DNA from: Williamsia maris
Lineage (GTDB): Bacteria > Actinomycetota > Actinomycetes > Mycobacteriales > Mycobacteriaceae
NCBI RefSeq assembly: GCF_024171815.1
Contig: NZ_JAMTCJ010000002.1
Location: 930,001 to 994,000 of the forward strand
DNA: 64,000 bases
Reading direction: 5' to 3'
Part shown: piece by piece, positions 24,737 to 31,938 of the stretch
Numbering within the stretch: the stretch's first letter is position 1
Layout of the letters: each line of letters begins with the position of its first letter
The notes under the pieces: generated by a model
The model's input: the letters and a program-made list of their open reading frames with translations, nothing else
Told to the model about the DNA's origin: nothing
Databases searched by the model: none
Position numbers and translations under genes: made by a program

Positions 24737-25726
24737 TCATGCGGTCGCGAGATCGGCGACCGGCTTGCCGGTGAGCGCGTTGCTCAGCTGCGGGACGACG
24801 ACGTTGATCGCGTAAAGCAGCGCGTTGGGTCCGCTGTAGGACAGCGCACCCGCCAGCGGCGAGTCGAAGGTCGTGTACAGCGTCTTGTCGTCGCGGACCA
24901 CGTCGAGCCGCGTGAACGCAGGCGAGGCGGCCATCTGCGACTTGGTCGCACCCTCGACGAACAGCACGTCGCGGTCGAGCAGCGAGAGCTTCTCCTCCGA
25001 GACATCGCCGACGGTGTCCTGCGCGTTGAAGCCGAGGCCGTCGAACAGCGCGCGACGGGGATCGTTCTTGCCGATCAGGTAGTGCCCACCGTTCTCCGGG
25101 CCGTAGTCGACGACGAGCGTCTTGCCCGCGAACTCCGGGTGCGCGGCCTTGGCCTCGTCGATCTTCGCCTTCACCTGATCGACCAGGGCCTGCGCCTGCT
25201 GCTCCTTGCCGAGCGCCTTGCCGGTGGTGAGAAGCTGCACGTCCCAGGGGGTCTCCTCGTCCTTGTACTGGCTGGACTGGATGACCGTCGGTGCGATCTT
25301 CGACAGCTGGTCGTAGGTCTTCTGGTCGATGGTCTCGTAGATCGCGAAGATGACGTCGGGCTTGGCCTTCGCGATCTCCTCGAGGTTGATCGAGTCGCCG
25401 GCCATCGACGGGACGCCCTTGCCGCCGGTCGCCGCCTTGACCCACGGCAGATCGTTGTACGAATCGAAGAAGGCGCGAGTCTGGACCGGCACGACGCCGA
25501 GGGCGAGCGTGAAGTCCTGGTCGTTGTAGCCGACCGTCACGACGCGCTTGGGGTCCTTGGGCACCTGTGTGGTGCCGAACTTGCCTTCGACGGCGATCGT
25601 CGACCCCGCCGCCGCGGTGTCGTCGTCGGAGCTGCCGCAGGCAGCGAGGAGGCCCACGCCCAGCACGACGGCTGCGACGAGAGACAGGGCGCGGCGACCG
25701 CGCACAGAGAACATGTTCATCGACAT
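24737..25726 (-). CDS. Fe(III)-siderophore ABC transporter substrate-binding lipoprotein
   Basis: This 329-aa protein starts with a basic and hydrophobic signal ending in the lipobox LLAAC (Cys30), followed by a Ser/Asp-rich linker. The remainder has the FepB/FecB/FhuD-type periplasmic-binding fold, with PKRVVTVGYNDQDFTLALG early in the protein and KPDVIFAIYE near the middle. It should be a membrane-anchored receptor that captures the ferric siderophore outside the cytoplasmic membrane and passes it to a permease. No permease or ATPase gene is in the window. The gene has its own iron box 4 nt before the ATG, and its -10-like TACCCT sits so that the mRNA is probably leaderless. It converges on the NRPS and diverges from panD, so it most likely serves the siderophore made here, as FxuD does for exochelin. 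Confidence 0.9.
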   Translation of the reverse strand: MSMNMFSVRGRRALSLVAAVVLGVGLLAACGSSDDDTAAAGSTIAVEGKFGTTQVPKDPKRVVTVGYNDQDFTLALGVVPVQTRAFFDSYNDLPWVKAATGGKGVPSMAGDSINLEEIAKAKPDVIFAIYETIDQKTYDQLSKIAPTVIQSSQYKDEETPWDVQLLTTGKALGKEQQAQALVDQVKAKIDEAKAAHPEFAGKTLVVDYGPENGGHYLIGKNDPRRALFDGLGFNAQDTVGDVSEEKLSLLDRDVLFVEGATKSQMAASPAFTRLDVVRDDKTLYTTFDSPLAGALSYSGPNALLYAINVVVPQLSNALTGKPVADLATA

Positions 25727-25730
25727 TGCG

Positions 25731-25749
25731 TTAGGGTAGCATTACCTCG
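25731..25749 (-). promoter_or_regulatory. Iron box of the siderophore-binding lipoprotein gene
   Basis: The plus-strand bases ttagggtagcattacctcg match the iron-box consensus at 13 of 19 positions. On the minus strand TACCCT (25738-25733) is a -10 candidate, ending 6 nt before the ATG at 25726. The 4-nt gap between box and start codon is the same as at the NRPS. Confidence 0.7.
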
Positions 25750-25880
25750 CCTAGGTCCGGCTACCTGTCCGTTCGTACGGTCGAGGTGCCTGAACTGGCC
25801 GAAAAGTACAGCTGCACAGTTGCTTTCGAGCCGGTGACCGGCGTGGTCTACGTCACCACACGGTTGTCGAGCCGTTCTAA

Positions 25881-25899
25881 GTAGGTTAGCCTACGCTTT
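25881..25899 (+). promoter_or_regulatory. Iron box upstream of panD and the N-hydroxylase
   Basis: The sequence gtaggttagcctacgcttt matches the iron-box consensus at 13 of 19 positions and has the core palindrome GTAGGTTAGCCTAC. A -10 candidate, TAGCCT or TACGCT, lies within it. The leader to the ATG at 25953 is about 50 nt, with a GGAG ribosome-binding site at 25940-25943. The 226-bp divergent region (25727-25952) holds this box and that of the binding-protein gene. Confidence 0.72.
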
Positions 25900-25952
25900 G
25901 TAATTCCGTTCGCCCACCGCGGACGGCCCCGAACAGAGCGGAGTGCCAATCG

Positions 25953-26360
25953 ATGCGGCGAACAATGTTGGGTGGCAAGGTGCACCGGGCCACGGTGACC
26001 CAGGCCGACCTGCACTATGTCGGGTCGATCACGATCGACCACGACCTCATGCTGGCCGCCGACATTCTCGACGGCGAGCAGGTCCAGGTCGTCGACATCA
26101 CCAACGGTGCGCGGTTGTCCACCTACGTGATCGCCGGCGCGGCCGGGTCGGGAGTCATCGGGATCAACGGTGCCGCAGCACATCTCGTCGGTCCGGGTGA
26201 TCTGGTGATCATCATGTCGTTCCGTGAGGTCGAGGAATCCGAACTCGCCGGCCACGAGCCGCGGGTGGTGCACGTCGACTCCGACAACCGGATCGTCGCC
26301 CTGGGCAAGGATCCGTCGCAGCCGGTTCCCGGCGCGGTCGATCAGTGGGCGAGCGCCTGA
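25953..26360 (+). CDS. panD: Aspartate 1-decarboxylase, predicted siderophore-dedicated beta-alanine supplier
   Basis: PanD converts L-aspartate to beta-alanine and CO2. It is made as a proenzyme that cleaves itself at a Gly-Ser bond, and the Ser becomes the catalytic pyruvoyl group. The 135-aa protein has the normal family length, the start [16 protein letters not shown] and the cleavage site YVG-S at Gly24-Ser25. Its usual partner is panC in coenzyme A synthesis. Here it lies behind an iron box and its stop (TGA) shares one base with the ATG of the N-hydroxylase, so the two are translationally coupled. Together with the beta-alanine-specific A domain in NRPS module 2, this points to a siderophore-dedicated copy. 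Enzyme identity is very firm; the dedicated role is inferred. Confidence 0.95.
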   Translation: MRRTMLGGKVHRATVTQADLHYVGSITIDHDLMLAADILDGEQVQVVDITNGARLSTYVIAGAAGSGVIGINGAAAHLVGPGDLVIIMSFREVEESELAGHEPRVVHVDSDNRIVALGKDPSQPVPGAVDQWASA

Positions 26361-27670
26361 TGTCGTTGGTGTTGAACGACGTGTTGTCCGCACGCTCCGG
26401 TGGCGGTGACGTCCTCGACGTGGTCGGCGTGGGTTTCGGCCCGTCGAACCTCGGCCTGGCCATCGCCATCGAGGAGTACAACGCCGAGCACGCCGACTCC
26501 CGCGCGATCTCCGCGGAATTCGTGGAGTCGCAGCAGCAATTCGGTTGGCACACCGGGATGTTGATCCCCGGGACCACCATGCAGATCTCGTTCCTCAAGG
26601 ACCTCGCCACCCAACGCAACGTGCGAAGCCGGTACAGCTTCCTGAACTACCTGACCGAGCGTGGTCGGCTGACCGAGTTCATCAACCACCAGACGTTCTT
26701 CCCCACCCGTCTCGAGTTCCACGACTACCTGTCCTGGGCGGCCTCGACGGTCGAGGCCACGGTGCACTGGGGCACCCGCGCGGTCGCCGTGCGCGACGAG
26801 GGCGATCACCTCGCGGTGGACCTCGTGGGCGTCGACCAGACCGGGGTTGCGGAGCGAACCACTCTGCACGCCCGCACGGTCGTCCTGGCCGGCGGTCTGC
26901 ACGCCCAGTTACCCGACGGTGTCGACGAGTCCGTGCGGCAGTTCCACAACCACCAGCTGCTGACCAAGCTCGCCGAGCTGCCGGAGCTCACCCACCGCCG
27001 GTTCGTCGTCGTCGGCGCCGGGCAGAGCGCGGCCGAGGTCGCCGACCACCTGCACGGGACCTACCCTGACGCCGAGGTGCACGGGGTGTTCGCGAAGTAC
27101 GGCTACAGCCCTGCCGACGACAGTCCCTACGCCAACCGGGTTTTCGACCCGATCGCGGTCGACGACTTCTACGCGGCCGACGAGCCGGTGCGTCGCCGAC
27201 TGCTCGACTATCACCGCTCGACCAACTACTCCTGCGTCGACCTGCCTCTCATCGAGGAGCTCTACACGCGGGAGTACGCCGAGCGGGTCTCCGGGAAGCG
27301 GCGGCTGTTCTTCCACGGGGCGTCGGGGATCAGCAGTGCCGAGGACACCGGTTCGGGTGTGCGGGTGACGGTGGATCACCACCCGACCCGTACCGCCGAG
27401 GTGCTCGAGTGCGACGCGGTCATCTATGCGACCGGGTTCACCCCGATGCCGTTGGACGAGATCGTCGGGGACCTGGTCGCCGACGGCCTGACCCCCGGCG
27501 TCGACCGCGACTACAAGCTGCAGACGACGCGCGAGATCCCCGGTGCGATCTATCTGCAGGGCGGCACCGAGCACACGCACGGCCTGACGTCGTCGCTGCT
27601 GTCGAACATCGCCGTGCGCAGCGGCGAGATCGTCGAGGCGATCGTGCGGGAGAACGCACTCACCCGCTGA
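26360..27670 (+). CDS. L-ornithine N5-monooxygenase (hydroxamate siderophore N-hydroxylase)
   Basis: This 436-aa flavoprotein belongs to the SidA/PvdA/IucD class B N-hydroxylases, which use NADPH, FAD and O2 to hydroxylate the side-chain amine of ornithine, lysine or a diamine. Visible motifs are FAD-binding GVGFGPSNL (about aa 23-31), NADPH-binding VVVGAGQSAAEV (about 214-225) and the C-terminal ATGF (about 357). Sequence alone does not settle ornithine versus lysine or putrescine; ornithine is inferred from the three hydroxy-ornithine A domains of the NRPS. The ATG at 26360 overlaps the panD stop by one base, so I preferred it to an in-frame start 15 nt upstream. The gene ends 4 bp before the stop of the convergent glycosyltransferase, with no room for a terminator. 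Confidence 0.9.
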   Translation: MSLVLNDVLSARSGGGDVLDVVGVGFGPSNLGLAIAIEEYNAEHADSRAISAEFVESQQQFGWHTGMLIPGTTMQISFLKDLATQRNVRSRYSFLNYLTERGRLTEFINHQTFFPTRLEFHDYLSWAASTVEATVHWGTRAVAVRDEGDHLAVDLVGVDQTGVAERTTLHARTVVLAGGLHAQLPDGVDESVRQFHNHQLLTKLAELPELTHRRFVVVGAGQSAAEVADHLHGTYPDAEVHGVFAKYGYSPADDSPYANRVFDPIAVDDFYAADEPVRRRLLDYHRSTNYSCVDLPLIEELYTREYAERVSGKRRLFFHGASGISSAEDTGSGVRVTVDHHPTRTAEVLECDAVIYATGFTPMPLDEIVGDLVADGLTPGVDRDYKLQTTREIPGAIYLQGGTEHTHGLTSSLLSNIAVRSGEIVEAIVRENALTR

Positions 27671-27674
27671 TCGG

Positions 27675-29525
27675 TCAGATCCCGTACAGGCGTGCCCAGT
27701 TCTCGACGCTGGTCAGCTGCGGCATCGCCGACCGGTAGTGGTCGGCGACCGCGGGTGCCTCACGGCGGAACCGCAGCGTGATTCGGACGAGTCGGTCGGA
27801 CATCTCCCGGGCCAGCTCGCGCTGGTAGCGACGTTCGCGGCAACCGTGCTGGGAGGCGTCGGTGACGAAGACGTGGTCGAACTGGGCCACGTGCCACCAC
27901 TTCGCGTCCTCGTAGGAGATCGCGACCGGGCCGCCGATCAGGCGCCCCCGGGCATGGGCCAGGGCACGTTTGGCCAGCACTGCGTTCTCCCAGCTGGGCT
28001 TCGGTGGCGGGGCCGCCCGTCGGATCGGGACCGAGGTGGGCACCGACGACATCGGCACCACGACGGTGTCGGCGAAACGGCGTCGTTCGTCGTTGATGTC
28101 GCGGAGTGCGGCGGCGCCCCCGTCGTCGAGGATCGTCGGTCCGACCAGGAAGTCCTCCAACGCGCGTAACTGGGTGTGCGCCAACCCGTACTGCATGCTC
28201 ACGATGGACTGGGTGATCGCGCGACCCATCTCCTTGGCGACGGCGTCGGGGGCGAAACCGGGTTGCAGCGCCGCGGTGATGAGGCCGTTGCGGGTGGCGA
28301 AGTAGTGCCCGAACCCGTCGACGTCCTTCCAGTAGAAGTCGGCGTGCCACACCCCGGCGCCCGGCAGTGTGATCGTCGGGACACCCGCGCGGGCGGCGCG
28401 CAAACCGTATTCGACGTCGTCCCACTGGAAGAACAGCGGCAGCGGCATCCCGATCCGCGCCAGCACCTCGGCCGGGATCAGGCACGTCCACCAGCCGTTG
28501 TAGCCGGCCTCCACGCGCCGGTCGGGGATCTTCTTGAGCATGTTCTTGTTCTGCTGCACGAACTTGTCGTCGGTCACCCCTCGACGCAGCGTCACCAGGT
28601 CCACCTTTTCGGCCGAGGCGAGCAGGTAGGTCGGGTTGTGCAGGAACAGCATCTGCGCGCCGACGATGGACGGGTTGCTCGTCATCGAGGCGAAGGCGCC
28701 GAGCCGCAGGACGGTCTCCGGTTCGCAGAGGATGTCGTCGTCCATGAGGATCACGTCCCCGTGCGGAAAGCGTTGTGCCGCCTCGTACAGGCCGCGGCTG
28801 AACCCGCCCGCCCCACCGAGATTGGCCTGCCGCAGGTAGTTCAGCTTGTCGCCGAGGTCGGGGCGGACCTGCTGGAACAAGGGGTGTTCGTCGACAGGGG
28901 AGTCGCCCTGGTCGACGACCCAGACCGATTCCACGTCGGCGAGTGCGACGGGGTCCGACGCCAGTGCGGCGACGGTCTCGGCGCACTGCAGGACGCGGTT
29001 GTGGGTACAGATGGCGATCGAGATCGGCCGTGTCGCGGCGGCGGTCTCCACCGACCACTCGACCTCGGCGATCCGTACGGTTCCGTCGATGGCCTCGAAG
29101 GCGGGCCAGATGGCGCCGCCGTCGGCGAATGCGACGAGCGGGGCGGTCATCGAGACCGTCTCGGTGCCGTGGACGTCGGTCGCGTCGACGATGCGCTGAT
29201 GACCGCCGATGTCCGACGCCATCACCACGACCCGGGCGCGCGCGGAGGCCTCGACGCGCACGGTGATCGTGACGGCGGTCGCGGTGGTCCAGCGCTGCCA
29301 GTAGCTGGCCGGGAAGCGGCCGAAGAAGGTGTTCATGTCCGCGCGGGCGCCGCGTTCGAGGTGCAGCTCCGAACGTGTGCGGCCGGCGCTTCCGCGATGC
29401 ACCACGGCGTAGAGCGCCTCGTTGGCGACCGGTGTGGTGCCCGCGAACAGTCCGCGGGCGACGACGCGTCGATCCGGTCGGGCCGCGGTCGTCGTGTCTG
29501 CGCTGGTCGTGTCGGGAGAAGTCAC
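27675..29525 (-). CDS. GlfT2-like galactofuranosyltransferase
   Basis: The 616-aa protein has the layout of mycobacterial GlfT2, which polymerises the galactan of arabinogalactan from UDP-galactofuranose: an N-terminal beta-sandwich (about aa 1-160, including FPASYWQRWTT), a GT-A domain starting at ISIAICTHNR, and a helical C-terminal region. The catalytic features are present: ILMDDDI (about 257-263) for metal and nucleotide binding, YNGWWTC, and FFQWDDVEYGLRA, with WHADFYWKD as the later His motif. It is slightly shorter than M. tuberculosis GlfT2 (637 aa), and the UDP-galactopyranose mutase gene glf is not next to it, so it may be a paralogue rather than the main galactan polymerase. The start is GTG, 20 nt from the divergent deacetylase start. 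Confidence 0.88.
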   Translation of the reverse strand: MTSPDTTSADTTTAARPDRRVVARGLFAGTTPVANEALYAVVHRGSAGRTRSELHLERGARADMNTFFGRFPASYWQRWTTATAVTITVRVEASARARVVVMASDIGGHQRIVDATDVHGTETVSMTAPLVAFADGGAIWPAFEAIDGTVRIAEVEWSVETAAATRPISIAICTHNRVLQCAETVAALASDPVALADVESVWVVDQGDSPVDEHPLFQQVRPDLGDKLNYLRQANLGGAGGFSRGLYEAAQRFPHGDVILMDDDILCEPETVLRLGAFASMTSNPSIVGAQMLFLHNPTYLLASAEKVDLVTLRRGVTDDKFVQQNKNMLKKIPDRRVEAGYNGWWTCLIPAEVLARIGMPLPLFFQWDDVEYGLRAARAGVPTITLPGAGVWHADFYWKDVDGFGHYFATRNGLITAALQPGFAPDAVAKEMGRAITQSIVSMQYGLAHTQLRALEDFLVGPTILDDGGAAALRDINDERRRFADTVVVPMSSVPTSVPIRRAAPPPKPSWENAVLAKRALAHARGRLIGGPVAISYEDAKWWHVAQFDHVFVTDASQHGCRERRYQRELAREMSDRLVRITLRFRREAPAVADHYRSAMPQLTSVENWARLYGI

Positions 29526-29545
29526 CGTCGCAGGGTATCGCGAGC

Positions 29546-30448
29546 ATGATGGGGGTCATGGCGCTCCCGACACCCGGACGGTTCGTTCACTCGGCGATCA
29601 CCTCGCGTCCGCAGTTCTCGTGGCCGGATGATGCCCGGTTGGCCGTGTACGTCGCGGTCAACTGCGAGCACTTCGCCTACGACGACGGGCCCACCGGTCT
29701 CGGATACACCCCGGGGATGGACCAACCCGACACCTACAACTGGGGGTGGCGCGAATACGGCAACCGCGTCGGCGGCGTCCGGATCGCGGACACATTGGCA
29801 CGGGTGGGCATCCGGCCGACACTGCTGGTCAACACCGAGGTCTACGACCACGCACCCGATCTCCTCGACGCGTTCCGGGCGCTCGACGCCGACGTCGTCG
29901 CGCACGGTCGGACGAACTCGGTGCAGCCGAACCACCTGGACCCCGACGCCGAGCGGCGGTCCATCGATGACGTGTACCGCGCCATCGAACGCCACGAGGG
30001 CATCGCGCCGCGGGGCTGGATGAGTCCGGGGGCGAACCCGAGTCGCGTCACCGAGGACTTGCTCGCCGAGCGCGGGTTCGACTACACCCTGGACTGGCCG
30101 ATCGACGATCAACCCGTCTGGTTGAGCACCGATGGCGGGCCGCTGCTCAGCGTTCCGTATCCCCACGAGGTCAACGACCTGCCGGTGTTCGTCCATCACC
30201 ACGGCACGGCAACCGATTTCGAGCGGATGATCGTCGACTCCTTCGACGAACTCAAGGAGAACTCACGGCAGCAACCGGTGGTGCTGGCGATCTCGGTGCA
30301 CACCTTCCTCACCGGCCAGCCGTACCGGCTGCGTCGGTTCCGGGCCGCGCTCGAGCACATGACGGCCAACGCGGACGGGGTGTGGTTCACGACCGCCGGC
30401 GACATCGCGGAGCACTACCGGGGTCTGTTCCCCGCACCCGATGCATGA
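29546..30448 (+). CDS. Polysaccharide deacetylase-family (PuuE/allantoinase-like) protein
   Basis: The roughly 300-aa protein resembles the NodB-fold family that includes PuuE-type allantoinases and peptidoglycan or chitin deacetylases. It has the early strand PDDARLAVYVAVNCEHFAY, a GWMSPGANPS segment, VNDLPVF and a late SVHTFLTGQPYR segment typical of this subgroup. The substrate cannot be told from the sequence. Start codons are ambiguous: ATGs occur at 29546, 29549 and 29558. I prefer 29546 because AGGG lies 10 nt upstream. It diverges from the GlfT2-like gene across 20 bp and is followed 25 bp later by a NIPSNAP gene with which it may be co-transcribed. Confidence 0.8.
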   Translation: MMGVMALPTPGRFVHSAITSRPQFSWPDDARLAVYVAVNCEHFAYDDGPTGLGYTPGMDQPDTYNWGWREYGNRVGGVRIADTLARVGIRPTLLVNTEVYDHAPDLLDAFRALDADVVAHGRTNSVQPNHLDPDAERRSIDDVYRAIERHEGIAPRGWMSPGANPSRVTEDLLAERGFDYTLDWPIDDQPVWLSTDGGPLLSVPYPHEVNDLPVFVHHHGTATDFERMIVDSFDELKENSRQQPVVLAISVHTFLTGQPYRLRRFRAALEHMTANADGVWFTTAGDIAEHYRGLFPAPDA

Positions 30449-30473
30449 CCGGCCCATCGAACGAGGAGACAAC

Positions 30474-31145
30474 ATGGATCTGACCACCCCGCCGGAGATC
30501 TCGGGGGAGGACGTATCGGATCGGGATCAGGCGATCCGTTACGAACTGGCAACCCTGGCATATCGGCTACCCGACACCGAGCGAGCGATCGCCGGGATCG
30601 CGCCGTGGGTGGAATCGGCTCCGGCCGGCGGAACACTGGTGGGTGCATGGCAATCCGAACACGGTGTCCTGGGGCGCGCGCACGTCCTACGGATGTTCGC
30701 CTCAACCGAGGACGTCGCCGTCGAACGGGAACGGGCTCGTCGCAGCGGTGCCGCGTTCGGGGCGGGGCCGCATCTGTCCGACCTCACGATGACGACCTAC
30801 GCTCCGTTCCCCTTCATGCCGCCCGTGCGGCCCGGTCACTATGGCTCGGTCTACGAGATGCGCGACTACCACCTGATCCCCGGCGGCCTACCGCCCTCGA
30901 TCGACGGGTGGCGCGTGGTCCTGCCCGGCCGGCATCGGGTGGATCCGATCGCGGTGGTGATGTATGCCGTCGACGGACCCGACCGGATCATCCAGATCTG
31001 GCCGTTCGCCGGGATGGACGACCGCCTCGGTATCCGCCGTCGGCTGGTCGAGGACGACATGTGGCCGCCGCCGGGCGGACCCGAGCACATCAGAGATGCG
31101 GTCTCGGAGATGTGGATTCCGCTGGACTTCTCTCCGCTGCACTAG
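30474..31145 (+). CDS. NIPSNAP-family protein
   Basis: The 223-aa protein contains the NIPSNAP signature YEMRDYHLIPG near the middle, followed by VMYAVDGPDRIIQIWPF, which matches the beta-strand pattern of this ferredoxin-like fold. The molecular function of bacterial NIPSNAP proteins is not established. The ATG at 30474 has a good AGGAGA ribosome-binding site 7 nt upstream, which excludes an in-frame start at 30441. It lies 25 bp after the deacetylase-family gene and 12 bp before the next gene, so the three probably form an operon. Confidence 0.82.
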   Translation: MDLTTPPEISGEDVSDRDQAIRYELATLAYRLPDTERAIAGIAPWVESAPAGGTLVGAWQSEHGVLGRAHVLRMFASTEDVAVERERARRSGAAFGAGPHLSDLTMTTYAPFPFMPPVRPGHYGSVYEMRDYHLIPGGLPPSIDGWRVVLPGRHRVDPIAVVMYAVDGPDRIIQIWPFAGMDDRLGIRRRLVEDDMWPPPGGPEHIRDAVSEMWIPLDFSPLH

Positions 31146-31157
31146 CCTCTTCGAGCC

Positions 31158-31919
31158 ATGGGGTTCTTCGACACCAACTGCATGATCACCGGCCTGCCTC
31201 TCACCGATTCGCGGGCGACGGCGGTCATCCTGCGGCGCACTCACCGCGTCGACGTCCCGACGTCAGTCGGGATCCACGGCACCTACGACCGGTACGGGAC
31301 CATCGACCTGATCGACGAGGACGCGGCGTCGGACCGGGTCCTCGAGCACTTCGTCGACGCCGCTCGGACGGGGTCGTTCGTCGGCGAGATCTACGAGCAG
31401 GGCGAGTCTTTCGGTCCCGACCGGGATCTCACCGATCGGGACATCGAAGGTCTGCTGCGGGTCCTCACCGACAGCAACCTCGTCTTCGAGAACATCGGTC
31501 AACCCACCTCGACACTCGACGGCGACCTGGTCACGTTCGCCCTCATCGCCTCCACCGTGTGGGAATCCATCTGTGCCGCTGCACTCCGCAGCCCGGACGG
31601 GCCGCCGTCGCTCGCGGTTCGGGCATTCGGGAACACGCCGTTGGCCGCATTCTTCGAGGCTGTGCCGTCTGATGACGTCGACATGGCCCTGCGCGAACTG
31701 ATCACCGTGAGTGCCACGCTCGCAGACGTCGGTCTCCGTTGGGCCTCGGTGTTCGACCCCGATCAGCGGTTCCCGGCCGGGGCGGCCTCCCAGTCCACCG
31801 ATGACATCGTGGCCTCGGTCGTCACTGCGCGCAGGCGCTATCGCGACCACCCGGCGATCCTGGCCGGCGTCGAGGCGTGCATCCAAGAATCAGAATGGGA
31901 CACCGAGCTAGGACTCTGA
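31158..31919 (+). CDS. Conserved hypothetical protein beginning GFFDTNCMITGLPL
   Basis: I do not recognise a defined domain. The 253-aa protein is soluble and acidic, without a signal peptide or membrane segment. The opening DTNCMITGLPL with a single Cys resembles the start of uncharacterised bacterial proteins of similar size. The middle contains VLEHFVDAARTGSFVGEIYEQ-type helical sequence, and the end is helical. It lies 12 bp after the NIPSNAP gene on the same strand, and codon use matches its neighbours. It converges on the DUF222-HNH gene with 19 bp between the stops. Confidence 0.75.
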   Translation: MGFFDTNCMITGLPLTDSRATAVILRRTHRVDVPTSVGIHGTYDRYGTIDLIDEDAASDRVLEHFVDAARTGSFVGEIYEQGESFGPDRDLTDRDIEGLLRVLTDSNLVFENIGQPTSTLDGDLVTFALIASTVWESICAAALRSPDGPPSLAVRAFGNTPLAAFFEAVPSDDVDMALRELITVSATLADVGLRWASVFDPDQRFPAGAASQSTDDIVASVVTARRRYRDHPAILAGVEACIQESEWDTELGL

Positions 31920-31938
31920 CTCACCCACCGTCGCTCGT

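Noticed and set aside
29375-29545. N-terminal extension of the deacetylase-family protein
   Set aside because: The extension overlaps the divergent GlfT2-like coding sequence and does not look like protein.
27760-29559. 599-aa frame on the minus strand overlapping the GlfT2-like gene
   Set aside because: Very Arg-rich and low complexity, in another frame of the real gene, which has clear GT-A motifs.
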